64,000 nt of DNA from Bombyx mori (taxonomy: Eukaryota > Arthropoda > Insecta > Lepidoptera > Bombycidae), in the NCBI RefSeq assembly GCF_030269925.1, contig NC_085133.1:5290001-5354000 (forward strand). Direction: 5' to 3'. Numbering within the stretch: position 1 is the stretch's first letter; every line of letters begins with the position of its first letter. The notes under the pieces were generated by a model that was not told the DNA's origin, searched no databases, and saw only the letters and a list, made by a program, of their open reading frames with translations. A program made the position numbers and the translations under genes. Positions 22,155 through 35,098 of the stretch are shown here, in pieces.

Positions 22155-22518
22155 TGTCAGCACACGTCAGGGATGGCTGAGCACTCGTAGTCGATTGAAC
22201 TCAGTTTAGTTAATAAAACTTTTTGAATAACAATTATTGAAACTCAACACACACAACTTTCACAATGACAGGATAAACCGACAGTTTCGTTGCACATACC
22301 GACAGACCGACTGACTGAGACGGACGGAATGACTGTCTGACACGGAATGCCACGACTCTGTCCACGTACCGCCATTTTATACTGTGGCGTTACGTAGTCT
22401 ACCCTTCATTTTGTGATATTTATCAAAACAACATCTCATCATTTAAAATAATAATCAAAACCACCGTCTTTTACTAAAAGTCGTTATCCACGACAACTAA
22501 AAGTCGTTATCCACGACA
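22155..22518 (-). repeat. LTR of copy B (5' LTR in element orientation)
   Basis: Pairs with 17739-18102; TATA-type motif on the minus strand at 22374-22381. The next bases in element orientation (TCAGAAGTGAGATC) do not show the TGG start of a usual tRNA primer site. Confidence 0.92.
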
Positions 22519-22531
22519 TATATATAAATAT

Positions 22532-22736
22532 GCCCTGCCTATTTCTACTGTGAAGCAGTAATGCGTTTCGGTTTGAAGGGTGGGGCAGCCGTTGTAACTA
22601 TACTGAGATCTTAGAACTTATATCTCAAGGTGGGTGGCGCATTTACGTTGTGGATGTCTATGGGCTCCAGTAACCAATTAACACCAGGTGGGCTGTGAGC
22701 TCATCCACCCATCGAAGTAATAAAAAAGCAATAAAA
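22532..22736 (+). repeat. Bm1-type SINE, 5'-truncated
   Basis: Starts inside the family at 'tgccctgcctatttctactg' directly beside the copy B target duplication and ends in 'gcaataaaaaaat'. Confidence 0.85.
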
Positions 22737-24311
22737 AAATATTAATATTTCGTTATGTTTCCGTTTGCTACGAAAAAATATTATTATATGAGTTTGCGTA
22801 TGAAATACATATTATATATGTTGCTGTTTTGTGCGTCTTATAAATAAATTATTTTCTCTTTTACTTATTGTATCATCGAAATTAGTGAACAAATGTATAA
22901 ACGAGAATACCTGTGATAGTTTCTAAGCGTTGATAGCACGGACAGGTTTCCGAGGTTCAAGATCTCACAACATGAGTAACACAGCTTCACTGAGACAAAC
23001 AAGTTGATCGTAAATAATGTATACACGATAAGATTACTATTTAGGCTTGAAATAGAGACATTTTCGTTAAAAATGTAGCAGGTGAAACAGTTACAAAAAT
23101 TTTAAGTAAAGAAAAAAATTATAGACGGAAAATATCTCTTGTTTTGTTTCTCCAAAAAAATCCATTAGCGAAAGTACTATTGGCATTATATTGAGACTGA
23201 TAAATCGTTATTTCAAACATTGTTCTATACTTTCATACAGACCATAATCGCCCTTTCACTTTAAAAGCGTCTTAAGGTTAATTACTAGGAGGAGTAAATG
23301 ACCACAATATTACTTATGCTTGCTGTGATGTCTTTAAAACAATATTTTAGTTACCATATTTCTATATGTAATCAAAGCTCACCAAAATGTGAATTCAGCG
23401 AATTTTATATGCTATTTTTTTAACATATAATACCAGAAAACAAAGTGTTCTATTCAACAAACAGTATCATAGACATAGTCATAAGCGTAAAGTATGGTTA
23501 CTCGTATACCTCAAACTTTTAAATGTGTCAAAGATTTTCCTTTTGCATATATTCTCTCTCTTAAACAACGAATAATGGGGGTAATAAAGTTCTCAGTATC
23601 AAATATAACCATTAAACGTGTTGTGCTTTGAATACAGGAAATGGTAATTTTGACATAAGCGGAAAATGGAAAATGTCTTAAGATTTAGCTACCATCAAAT
23701 CTTCCAAGCTAGAATTTTCCTGCTTTTGGACGCCAATTACATACACAGATTTATTCATATTTCGATATTTGACTATGACTCCGCGTGGGAATTTACTCTA
23801 ACTTGATATTTCACTATTCATTAAATGCTTTGTTGTCAAAACAAAAGTATTGTGCTAGAGAAATTTTGACCTTCTAAATACTATTATTGACATGCTGCAC
23901 TGCCGAACAATCGTGACAGAAAAAATGGACCAGCACTTTCGCTGGCCATACACTTTCGCCGTCAACCAATTGTATAATAGCCATGATTCGCTTTATTGAG
24001 CACCAAAAATCACTTTGTTGTATGTACTTTAAATTATTATTACTACTATCAAGTAGTATTAAGTAATAATCATTTCATCATTAGGAAAGAGACAAAAACA
24101 GTTAGTGTTATAACTTCATAATGTTCTGAAAACATGGAAAAGAAGGTTTAAGGTAAAAGTGTTGACGAGTGCCTAGATGAGGTTGGTAGCCTGGGTAGTG
24201 CGTTTGTGCATAGGCAACAAAAATAACTTCAGCAGTGTATCGATCTACCATCTAGAGTCTAGATTGTAATTTTCTCTGTTCACATTCTAACGTAGTACAT
24301 ATTTTATACGT
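22737..24311. other. Stretch without a supported feature
   Basis: About 1.6 kb of AT-rich DNA; no frame above 60 codons, no repeat recognised within the window. Confidence 0.55.
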
Positions 24312-24727
24312 ATTTATAAATTAATACGTGAAGCAAAAATGTTGTATCCCTTTTTACGAAAATTGCGCGGACGGAGGAGTATGAAATTTTCCACACTTAT
24401 AGAGAATATAGAGAAGAAGTGCACAATGCTAATATTTTTTTAATATAATGCATAAAAGATACATTAAATCAATAAAGAAAACATTACACACACTACATAC
24501 TATGTATTTGACGCACACACGCATGCATACTATTTATTGTCAAACTTTTGTTCTTGACGTCTGTTGTCAAATTGAGATTAAATATTGTTTGTCTTTGTTA
24601 ATAATTTTTTTTAGTGTAGTCTTGGCGAAATTTGTGATTATAAAAGTATAAAATACAATCATAATAGTGTACAAACTTTCAATTCCAATTAATTATAGCC
24701 GAATTTCGACTACTGCGGGACCTCTAG
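24312..24727 (+). mobile_element. Helitron-like non-autonomous element, copy 1
   Basis: About 416 bp, nearly identical to 30939-31358. It ends …CGGGACCTCTAG followed by T, as Helitrons do (CTRR before a host T). The 5' end is slightly altered compared with copy 2. No Rep/helicase coding. Confidence 0.7.
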
Positions 24728-25205
24728 TATATTCTTAATACGTTCATTGGTGTCGCATGTATATATTAAAACTTAGTGAAGATAATACATAATTGCATAT
24801 GTGTATTACGTATAATATTTAATGATGATTATTTCATATTTCGAACCGGAAAGCACGTCTGTTTCGTGACAGCAATAGGCCGGAAGTCAAGTCACAAATT
24901 AGACTATAAAATTTGTTGCTTTGGTTTTACACAGGTTCGCATACGCATTTTAATCACGTCATAATTATTTAGAAAGATTGCTGCTTGCCTTAGAACTAAG
25001 AAGTAATTTTGATGACCAGTACACCGAGAGGGCTATCTGTTGGCCAAGAACCTATTTGAAGTTGCTTACCACTTTGTAGTTTTTTATTTATTTTATTGCG
25101 CAGGCGGATAAACTAGCACACGCTCCCCTTGTCCAAAGCAGTTTCTTGTCCAACCCATCACGAGATGAATGCCGCCATCCACCTTGAGACAATTATAAAT
25201 ATTAT

Positions 25206-25463
25206 ATATTTTTTTTTTTTGCTTAGATGGTTGGACGAGCTCACAGCCCACCTGGTGTTAAGTGGTTACTGGGGCCCATAGACATCCACAACGTAAATGC
25301 GCCACCCACCTTGAGATATAAGTTCTAAGGTCTCAAGTAAGTTACAACTGCTGCCCCACCCTTCAAACCGAAACGCATTACTGCTTCACGGCAGAAATAG
25401 GCAGGGTGGTGGTACCCACCCGCGCGGACTCACAAGAGGTCCTACCACCAGTAAAATTCCACC
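25206..25463 (-). repeat. Bm1-type SINE, 3' portion, minus strand
   Basis: T-run, then 'gcttagatggttggacgagc' through 'cacaagaggtcctaccacca'. The sequence 'ccaccagtaaaa' occurs twice at its 5' edge. Confidence 0.9.
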
Positions 25464-25740
25464 AGTAAAAAAACCACCTCAATTGTATAGTATGGTATCT
25501 ATGCAATAGCTCTTCGACCCTTCGATTAGGAACATCATAAATGTTTCGCGGCAAGAATAGCCGAAAGAGTAGTAACCCATTGGGACTTGCAATAGTATCC
25601 TATTTTATGTAAATACCGATTAACAATCGCCGTACGTTGATTTAATTCTCCGAACACTGCTCCTCGATCTCTGGTGAATTGCTTAATCGCTTTTAACAAC
25701 ACCCGCGGGAAGAGATCGGGTGATGCTATTCTAGGCTATG

Positions 25741-25911
25741 CTTTTTTTCTCCCTACCTATGCTGATAGCCTTGAGAGGTTGTTTCTGATTCTCCTTAACG
25801 TGTAGGTGACCTCACGGGGCTCTTGCTAGGGCCATTGTTAGCAAGTGTTGCTAACACTGGAGTAGTACTTCGCAGAATCTACTACCGGATCAGAAACGTG
25901 ACCCTATAAAG
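25741..25911 (-). repeat. SINE/LINE-tail family B copy
   Basis: 'ctacctatgctgatagcctt', 'ttgctaacactggagtagta' and 'actaccggatcagaaacgtg' match 2311-2508 and 49744-49990; T-run at the left end is the oligo-A of the minus-strand copy. Confidence 0.75.
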
Positions 25912-27151
25912 AGCCTATTTTAATAAAGAACATTTTGATTTTCATTTCGACACCTTAAAGCAGTTTTACTGAAAATTTGTATAACATGTTGTGTTTTCAC
26001 GATATTGTTTACATTGTTAATGGCGTGGGCGACGTTTGAGTTTAAACCGCTTGCCTATCTGACAGCATAAGCTAATAAAAAAATGTCTAAAAAAACATTT
26101 CTATTACCTACTTAAATGCTTAAATTTCAAATTGTGTTGATTTTTGATCGACTCGAACAAAATGTGGATGTTCTCAATTTGTCTGTATTTTTATATGTGA
26201 ACTCAGAATGTTCTGCTGGGTGAACCGGTTTTGATTATTTTATTAGACCTGGTGCTTCTTATGAGGTCCCATTTAAATTTTATGTAAATCAGCTAGCTAG
26301 CTGATAGCTATTGAGCTACCCTTAATAGTGCATAGGTATTTATTTAACTTTGACTGCATTGATGATATCTCATTTTACGTTGTTGAAGTCGAATAAGTAA
26401 AAAAAAGGTGTGGTGTCGTGGGACATCGGAAAGGAACGAAGTTCCTTATTATAAAAATAATAATTTTAAGTTCTATTCGAGGTATAAAGAAAATAAAACT
26501 GGAGGTTTCGCAACAACCCACGGTCATTCGGTAACGTGCGAACTTATTGTGGTACACTTCATTCACGACTGTTTGCTTAAAAGTTAGTGTATTGCGCAAA
26601 CGAACGCTCTGAGATGGTGGTCAATGAATGATAAAAAAAGATGTTATTTTTGGACGTTATTACAAAGTTAAGTGTGTGCATTACTAATAAAAATCTTACG
26701 TTTCGGACGTTTTTTCCCGGTTAGGGTACCCCTCCGCATCGTCCCATAAGGAACTTTGTTCCAAAAAAGTTTATTTAACATTAAATTGGATAATGTCCGA
26801 TTTTGTTACAAACTCAACATTGTCTTCGGTGTATTCAAGTCTTCGTACGAGGGAAGTTTTGACCTACATGCAACAAAGATGGTGCGGAACGTGGTACAGT
26901 TATTGCTTTGATATTTGTTGACAGGGCTCCCACAGTAACGACACCGTGTTTCCTTTCTATTCAATTGGTTCTATTGTTTGTTTTGACGCGATAACGGGAC
27001 AAATACAAGTTTTATTGAACAGCGTATGCTACATTGTGTAGTCTTTGGTTGTATGTTGTAATATATTATAGTAATTGTTAACTTTAAAAGACGCTTATAA
27101 TTTTTGAATTAACATCATACATCGCCCTATTGAGGCGTTCGAGATAACGTT
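25912..27151. other. Stretch with a possible decayed MITE
   Basis: Bases near 26425-26450 ('ggaacgaagttccttat') and 26745-26765 ('ataaggaactttgttcc') form an inverted pair with palindromic cores. This could be the ends of a ~350-bp MITE, but no clean target duplication was found. Nothing else recognised. Confidence 0.3.
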
Positions 27152-27350
27152 TGAAGCCAGGGTCTAAAGGATAAGATGCCCGGTGTATACTTCAAGTGAT
27201 GCGATTTATCGGTGTTCCAATACCACACACAGGTAAAAAAAATTGTAAGCAAATACGCAAGGTATGTTCGCGAACTAATTTCGCGGTTAAGGAATAATAT
27301 TGTGTAATAAAAATCGAATTCACTAAAAGTGCCTAACTTGCACGCGTTTT
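27152..27350 (+). repeat. Bm1-type SINE head and body, degenerate
   Basis: 'ggtctaaaggataagatgcc' (A-box-like) and 'ggtgttccaataccac' (B-box-like), then 'taaggaataatattgtgtaa'. The 3' tail is missing. Confidence 0.6.
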
Positions 27351-28051
27351 GGACCACCATCCTGCCCATTTAAGATTTTAGCTAATCTATACTTATATAA
27401 ACAATCAAATTGTAAATTTGTAAATTGCATGTACATACATCAAGCAGGCCCTTATAGAAAATGCGTGTGACGTGCAGCGTGCTCTTCTCAACCGTGAGAA
27501 ATTAGGGACAGTCGGGTCTGTCTGCATCCGCATTATTTGTATCAACTTGTCCAGATTTACTCTTAATTGAAATTAAAGCTAGTGATATATATTTTTAGTC
27601 GTCATTAATTTAGTATTTTCTTCGGTTTTCGCGAGTCGTAGACAAATTTGAAACTGTTTTTTTTTTTGTAATAATAAATTATGACAATAGAAACGCCAAA
27701 TCAAACGTCGAAAAGTCATTTTTAATTACGTAATTAGTTTGTTTTCGTGTTTACATCAAAACAACAATAGAATTATTATTTTTAATTCACTAATTTAATT
27801 ACTTTTGAGTTAATATTTTACAAGCACGAACATCATGATAATGTTCGTTCTATTTTACCCACTGACGCGGTAGAGCTGACGAAATTCAACTACATTGATT
27901 TATTGATAATTCAAGGACGCCATGTTTACACGAAGGCGTTTCGCGGTTATTATGACTATTGTTCATATCCGTGTGTCATTGCCATGGTTAGATATAATAC
28001 AAAGTTTAATGTATAATGGTTTTCATATTTCGAATGATCGAAATGTTAAAG

Positions 28052-28470
28052 TTGTCGTAGCCTAAAGGATAAGACGCCTCGTGCATTCGTATCTAGCGGT
28101 GCGACTATGCCGATATTCGAATCCCACAGGCAAGTATAGAACAAATGTTCCCGAATGACTTCCACGGTGAAGGAATTGCAACGTGTATTAAAAATTAAAC
28201 CCGCCAAAATTATAATTTGCATAATTACTGATATTAGGGCGTCTTGGGAGCCCTCACGAGTAGGTACCACCGCCCTGCCTGTTTATGCATGCAGTAAATC
28301 AGTAATGCATTTCGGTTTGGAGGATAGGGCAGCTGTTGTATAGTAAAAACTGAGATTTAGAATTCATGTCTCAAGGTGGGTGGCGGCATTTACGTTGATG
28401 TCTGTGGGCTCCGGTGACATGAACACCAGATGGGCCGTGATCTCGTCCTCAAGCCATGTCAGCAGTAAAA
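28052..28470 (+). repeat. Bm1-type SINE, near full length
   Basis: Contains all three parts: a tRNA-like head with A-box-like 'tagcctaaaggataagac' and B-box-like 'gatattcgaatcccac', the body 'gacttccacggtgaaggaat', and the tail from 'gggagccctcacgagtaggt' to an A-run. Heavily mutated, so old. Confidence 0.8.
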
Positions 28471-28849
28471 AAATAATCTACTTAGAATTGAAAAAAAAAA
28501 TCAATCGCTTTTCATTATTTATAGAAATAAAAGAGTACCTTATCAAGTTTTGTTCAAAAATCTAAACCAAAAACTAAAATAACTTGACTTTATCCCTATA
28601 GTATGATATAACACTTCTATGAAATTAGTAAAGAGCGCTCAAAGGAAATAAAAATAGAACCGAATAATATCGGTATGGAAAAGTTGGTCTCTTGACGCAA
28701 CTGTGGATGAACGCATTTCTGGGTAGTAGCGACGAATTCTGCTTCAGGGTCGTTTAATACGAGGATAAAAACAGCTGAGAGTATCACCAATAACTTCATT
28801 AATTTTCATACGATAAATACCGTAAAAGCAGCAGCTTCATTGTGTCCTG

Positions 28850-28945
28850 GCATACGTCCCTGGTACTGGTACATGGACTGACAGTAACCACTCACTATGG
28901 TGGGCCGGATGCTCGTCTGCCTAGAAATGAAATAAATAAAAATAT
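28850..28945 (+). repeat. LINE 3' tail family C, short decayed copy
   Basis: 'cagtaaccactcactatggt' and 'cggatgctcgtctgcctaga' then an A-rich end. Confidence 0.55.
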
Positions 28946-29439
28946 AGATGCGAGCTTTAGGTTTATTTTCGAGGGAAAAAAGCATTATCTAATTTAAACG
29001 CAGAAGGTGTTATTTAGTTGTTCGTTATTTTAAATTATTTTGGTGAAAGAAACTATTGGATACTATTATAAAAATTCAATTCAATAGAATGTAAAGCGTT
29101 GAACTAATTTAACAACGAACACACGATGTCGGTTTTTTTACGATTCACACGTGAGAATATGATTCTGCAGCGCATTGTAATCCGTGTTATTATAACCGAA
29201 CCCTCCGGGTATCGGGCCCCCGATGAAAGTAACGCGCACCCTTTGAATTACCGCTACTGATACAGCGATGCGTTTGAATTATATGCAGAAATGTGTTAGT
29301 TGTGGTTAAGCTGAAATGTAATTAATTCTGACACGTAAATTGTTTTGTCATACTGCATAGGGATTTGACCTGGCTGACGAGAGCCCTCCTTGTGAATAGT
29401 ATCGTTGGCTTAGGATGTTAGTCAGAAGAAATCCTTTAC

Positions 29440-29640
29440 AAAACTTTTAAGACGCCTACGGGAAGATATGAGCGGTCTAATTCCACAGAGGGAGTGTTCT
29501 GAATATACATGGATGGCCTGTGTGAAAGGGGATATGCGATAGGCTTCTCATATGATACGTCTAATTGGAAAAATGATGACATGATGCGACAACTCTGCAT
29601 AGTGGGATAAGGGCAAGAAGAAGATGGCGTAAATTGTTTT
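29440..29640 (+). mobile_element. Decayed LINE ORF2 C-terminus (RTE-like)
   Basis: Plus frames read a Trp-Met-Asp-x-x-K-type region and YDTSNWKNDD…LCIVG ending in a gaagaagat run, similar in style to 47985-48190 and 61985-62220. Stops interrupt it. Confidence 0.4.
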
Positions 29641-30067
29641 GTCAATCAAAAGTTGCCGAGAGCTGATAAAAGAGGCAAGGTAATAAGATAATTAAATTAT
29701 AGAGACCCACGTCATCGGAACTCGCCGAAAACTACCCGGTTTTCACCAGTTTTGCCCGGACATGCCTTGCAGTACAGTCTGTGTGAACGAACTTCGCTAC
29801 GATAATTTCTGAGTGTGGTGTACAAGCAATGTTAATATTGAGAAAACTATTAGTTGTAACGATATGTCTATCTATGTCTTGATAAATTTGAATCAAGTAA
29901 GTCACATGACCATCGCCTCGGGGTTTCTACTTAAAAAAATGACTTATCTTAAAATCTTGGTTGGAAAAATGTTTGTACGGGCAATTATGTACATTAAATT
30001 TTGCAGAAGTTTGCGAGTATGTGAGGTGACACGAATCAAATTGGGGTTTGAGGAACGAGTTTGTTCT

Positions 30068-30158
30068 AAGTCTCAGTTCTTACAGTATAACGGCTGCTCC
30101 ATCCTTCGAACGGAAACGCATTACTGCTTCTCGGCAGCAATAGGCAGGGTGGTGATTA
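30068..30158 (-). repeat. Bm1-type SINE fragment, minus strand
   Basis: 'ctgctccatccttcgaacgg', 'acgcattactgcttctcggc' and 'aataggcagggtggtg' match the family's middle. Confidence 0.7.
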
Positions 30159-30208
30159 GAAAGATAAATGTAAAACGTAGAGATGTGGTAAATGTAAAAA
30201 ATCAACGA

Positions 30209-30333
30209 AATAGACTTTTTTTATTGCCCTTGTAGGTAGACGAGCATACGGCCCACCTGATGGTGAGTGGTTACCGTCGCCCATGGACTTCAGCAATGCC
30301 AGGGGCAGAGCCAAGCCGCTGCCTACCGAAAGC
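30209..30333 (-). repeat. LINE 3' tail family C, minus strand
   Basis: 'ttattgcccttgtaggtaga', 'cccacctgatggtgagtggt' and 'agccaagccgctgcctaccg'. It is directly followed (30334-30430) by another LINE-end-like piece containing 'ccttgggtgtcgtaaaa'. Confidence 0.75.
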
Positions 30334-30938
30334 GTCTGGCGACAAGATTTTCTATGGAGGTCATGCGGTATCGACCTTGAATAGAAACACCCCATCACTT
30401 CCCTTGGGTGTCGTAAAAAAACGACTAAATAACTTCCCGGAGAATAAGCTGTGGTGTTATGGATATTATATGAAATTAATTGGCCAATAAATACCTAGTT
30501 ATTGATACATTATTCAATTTATTCGTATTCAACACTATCGTTAAGCACAATTTGGAACTGCAGTAACTAATAAAGTTTGAATATAATTCAAATATATAAA
30601 TCACGTGATAAACGAGTCTCATCTTCGTCGAGAAAGCGTGGGCAGACTGGTCCATAGTACTGCGACGATGAGTCAGCTTCGCTTGAACACAACGGATCCT
30701 ACTAGCGTATGTATGTTTATCGTCTTTAACTAGTTTTTAAGACTATATACCCGGAGCGTAGCTTGTATACACATGCGTTCAATTGTAATGTTATGTTATC
30801 TATGTAAATACAAATGTGTATGTTTCTATGTTCGTGAAATATTTATCCGATTGCAATGAAACTTTGCACAGTTTATACACTCGACGAAAAGTTTCGGTTA
30901 TTGTATCATTAAAAATTGGTGGCCCGCAATTAATTACA

Positions 30939-31358
30939 TCTATATATTAATACGTGAAGCAAAAGCTTTGTATCCCTTTTTACGAAAATTGCGCGGACGG
31001 AGGAGTATGAAATTTTCCACACTTATAGAGAATTTTGAGAAGAAGTGGACAATGCTAATATTTTTTTTTAAATAATGCATAAAAGATAAAGTAAATCAAT
31101 AAAGAAAACATTACACACACTACATACCATGTATTTGACGCACACACGCATGCATACTATTTATTGTCAAACTTTTGTTCTTGACGTCTGTTGTCAAATT
31201 GAGAATAGATTAAATATTGTTTGTCTTTGTTAATATTTTTTATAGTGTAGCCTTGGCGAAATTTGTGATTATAGAAGTATAAAATACAATCATAATAGTG
31301 TACAAACTTACAATTTCAATTAATTATAGTCGAATTTCGACTACTGCGGGACCTCTAG
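30939..31358 (+). mobile_element. Helitron-like non-autonomous element, copy 2
   Basis: 420 bp, starting TCTATATATTAATACG after an A and ending CTAG before a T, the Helitron end rule. Nearly the same as 24312-24727, with a few indels. Confidence 0.75.
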
Positions 31359-31554
31359 TATTATTAATTATTCAAATCGATATTTTCGTACAATTACCCA
31401 CAATTCGTGTTTTGACTAGTAGATGTTAGTAATGTTTGTAATCTGAATATTTGAACAGCGCCGTTCTATTGTTTCCAAACGCACCTCTATCGATCTGTCT
31501 CTTTTTTATTTGTCACTGGTATGCGTAGACTAGTTTTAGCCGTCGATTGTTGTT

Positions 31555-31690
31555 TGGCTACCGGAGCCCATGACGTCACAACATCGGTATCACCCGCCTT
31601 TAGAAAAGAGGTTGAGCTTTTGATTGTGTTACGTAACGGCTCTCCCACCCGTCAAACCAGAATGACTGTCTCGCGGCAGGTACATACATA
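31555..31690 (-). repeat. Bm1-type SINE, highly decayed
   Basis: 'ctaccggagcccatgacgtc', 'cacccgcctttagaaaagag' and 'aacggctctcccacccgtca' align with the family only in outline. Confidence 0.5.
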
Positions 31691-32494
31691 TATGGAGGGT
31701 GGCGACCTAAGTTTGTCTTACCTCTGTTTTTTTGTTTATCTTTAAGGTCTTTAAGTTGATTGATACTAAGAGCTTCTTTATTGTTACGAAAACACGATGC
31801 CAATATTCTAACTTATTATATGATACCACTTAATCACATTTATTTGTTGATCATTGAATGAGTTCTAATTCTAACGTACTACTTGTACAAAAAAGGAGAA
31901 GCTATGTTACATTCACGCAGTAAATTAAGATTCAATTGCCTAATATAATCGTTCAAGCTTTTAATTGATGCTCACTGTGTTCGAAATATAAATAGAATCT
32001 ATTAGTAGTTAAAATATTATCGGTAAATATAACTTGGAAGTGGCAAACGAGATCTGTTGTAATGAAAATGGGCCAGCGAATGGAAGGGCCGAAGAGAAAT
32101 GCAGAACCTGTTTCAATCGCGACGGATACGAACCGTAATGTCCTGGTACCCTTGAACGCTCGTGACCTAATCGGACGTTTGCGCGACAAATCGGTTGAGG
32201 ATGTATCAATTTGCTTTTATTTTTGTTTTATAACACGTATTAGAAGTGCGTTAGTGGTGAGAGAGAAGTTTAAAACGGCAGTCTTGTTAAAAAAAAGTGA
32301 CTGAAAATAATGCAGTTGCAATCGAAACATAAAGGTTATTTATGGAGATATTTCAACGCTAAAATTTAGTTTTAGTTCAATCAATAAAAATCTATTCTGG
32401 ATGCGTGATGTTGGAAAATCTTAGAAATGAAATGCCATGAACTTTAATTGTTCTTATGGTTACTATGTTACTATGCAAGCGAAGTTTCTCCCGA
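31691..32494. other. Stretch without a supported feature
   Basis: The 80-codon plus frame at 32062-32304 has no recognised family and no supporting signals. Confidence 0.45.
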
Positions 32495-32754
32495 CTAGCT
32501 GACCCGGCAAACATCGTTTTCCCATATATAAGATTTATAGGGAGTTTCTAGTGTAAAAAAACCTCATAATACCTCACAATAACAAAAAAAAATGTTAGTG
32601 GTGGACAACCCTTATCACTTAGGGGTATGACATTTAGATAGTAGCCGATTCTCAGACCTACTGAACATATATATAAAATTTCATAAAAATCGGTCAAATC
32701 CTTCTAGAGGAGTATGGTAACTAACATTGTGACACGGACACTTTATATATAAGA
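32495..32754 (-). mobile_element. Helitron-like non-autonomous element, minus strand
   Basis: On the minus strand it starts TCTTATATATAAAG after an A, contains 'aaggatttgaccgattttta', and ends GCCGGGTCAGCTAG before a T. The 3' end is close to that of 45060-45346. Confidence 0.75.
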
Positions 32755-35098
32755 TAATAAAATATATTTATTATTAGATTCATCGTATGAACAGGTCAGT
32801 TTACTATAATAATAAGATGCCACATTTATCGATAGTCAACGTATAATCTAAATAATTTCTAGTTTTCGAAAGCATTTCAGTGCATCGATCTCTTTAGCAT
32901 AGTTGAGTAATTTGATCAAATCTCCAGGTAGTATAATGAAAACCTAGACCAGCTAACCCGATAATGCATATGTATCCAACATACATTAAGCTATAGTTGA
33001 CGCTCCTTACTACACTTTATTTATTCCAAACGACAATCGACTGACACCGATTTACAAAATCACCGCACACTTAAAAATCCAGTACTTTACCCAAGAAGAA
33101 ATAGCATGCTGCGGACTAATCTAGCTTCATGCAGCAAAAGGGATCGTTTATCCAAATTACAATGAAACAGTAAATCATGTGAACGCCCTCGTAGGTGGAA
33201 GGGTCGTGGAACCGGTTCTGTACGTGACCGCACTCTTCTGATATGCATGCCGGTTCATTCATGATAAACAATGTTCTCTGATAAATATGGTATAAAGTTT
33301 TGGTACCGAAATTACATGAAGTATGAATATTTCGAAGCGTTAGATTATAATACATCCAAAAGAATATCGAAAATTGTTGTAACAATTCGCAGAAGTCATT
33401 ACTTGAATGATATACTGCGTAAAATTCAGTTCTCTCACAAACAACATCAAAGAATTTTCTGGTGAATACTTACCTATAAAACCTATTCGTAATAGTTGAT
33501 GTAAGCTGTGTTATACCGTCGATTTATTTATTATTTAATTTTATATTTCCTGACTTAAGAAATACCTTCAGTGTCTATATTAAAAACGTATTTCTCCCAG
33601 CGTGCTTAAATTCCAGACCATTGATTTTGAAACATATAAACCCAACCGTTATAATATCGAATTTATAAACTTTATTCTGATCCATTCTCAAAGGTTTTTT
33701 TATATATTCAATACACTTTCGTGATGCTTGCTCACAACTGGGACATTTGAAGATCAGCTGCTTGAGAATGACTACCACTGGATCGAGATCGCGACCCGCT
33801 GAGAAGATCCGGCGAGAAACGAATGATTGATGTTATGGACTAAGTGTCACGTCTAACTATACGACGAGTATGGTGACCAGTTCACGAGTCTGTCTGATGT
33901 TACTGTTTTATAGAGGTTATAGATATCACAACGTTAATGAAGCACCTCTGCTAGAAGCACTCTAGTTGAGTTATTTTTAGAGAGACAGGTTAGAAAACTT
34001 TGTAAGGACATGACGCTTGGTGCAGACGGATATTAAGCGATCTTGGTATGCGCGTAGTACATAAATACCCAAACGACGCAATATCAATAAATTGAGTCAA
34101 ATTTGGCCTGAAAATCAGTTAAGGCTGTCCGTGAATTTAAAACCTTTCCTCTTACATGATAGAATCACGTACGTATGTTGATGTGTCAAATTAGAAGATA
34201 ACATACCGAAAATAAGTCGAGGATGGAAGTTTAATACTAAATTGGGCCGCTTCAAAAGCCAGTATCAACTCTTCAACAACGTAGACGAACAAATATCATT
34301 ATGGCTTCAGATATTATTTTTTCGGCCGATACAATAATAAGCACGAGAAAGCTGTGTGACTATAATACCAACTTATGGTCTAAAATAGTTGATGTATGCT
34401 TTTTTTGTAATAATTTTGACTGCAGCCACATGTAATAATTCATAAAATTATGTATGTAGGTCATAGTGTTACAATGTAATCGTGCTAAAAATAATATTGA
34501 TGGCAATACTTGTCGAGAACGTACCCGTACATTCGCTATAGGTTGTAAATGAGTCACACCAAAAACTATTCATCGCGTCAGAAATATTTATTCCTAGATC
34601 TGTCTCGGAGTTTTACTCGCGAAATGTTAATATCTATGTCTCCTATGAGAACTGACTCCCCATAAAATACTGGTAGCACTGTGTTGACAAGAAACGAAAA
34701 AGGAAAAAGTTGGAAAAATATTATTTGTTACGCCGTTTCATGTTATCGGAGCGAGAAAATATTTTTTTCATATTTATACAACCCAAAAAAGTTCACTGAT
34801 TTTTGTATGAGGTTTGAAAGAACAAATAAATAAGCAGACGTATAGAAAGAAACAACAAATGTGATTTTCAGTCAGGTTTTATAGCACGACGTCCACGAAC
34901 ATCTTTCACGATAATAACATTGTGCCTAGATAATACACATGAATTAAACATTGTGTAATAAGAACATACCCGCAAAATTGAAAAATTAAATTGTAATTAG
35001 GTAATCTTACAGATTCTTGCGTGAGCATTGGTACTTTCAAAGTTGATGAGTAGAACGACACCTTTTATTACAATACATTTGACACTTCGTCCTTTTGT
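32755..35098. other. Stretch with one small repeat scrap
   Basis: Only 33779-33823 is recognised ('gatcgcgacccgctgagaag', family B core, minus strand). The overlapping frames at 33116-33385 (-) and 33271-33465 (+) have no recognisable similarity. Confidence 0.45.

Larger units (their letters stand above)
17739..22518 (-). mobile_element. Non-autonomous gypsy-like LTR retrotransposon, copy B
   Basis: Two 364-bp LTRs (17739-18102, 22155-22518) match each other but differ from those of copy A in the first ~70 bases (TGTCAGCACACGTCAGG against TGTCGGCAGGCGTCAGG). They bound a 4,052-bp interior flanked by TATATA on both sides. The interior shares the gag-like start, nested SINE/R1 piece, integrase tail, protease start and tandem motif with copy A. 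It differs by an unrelated 19200-19525 segment and small indels. It also lacks reverse transcriptase. Confidence 0.9.

Noticed and set aside
33116..33465. Overlapping 89- and 64-codon frames on opposite strands
   Set aside because: No recognisable domain, no codon bias and no splice or promoter signal; AT-rich chance frames.
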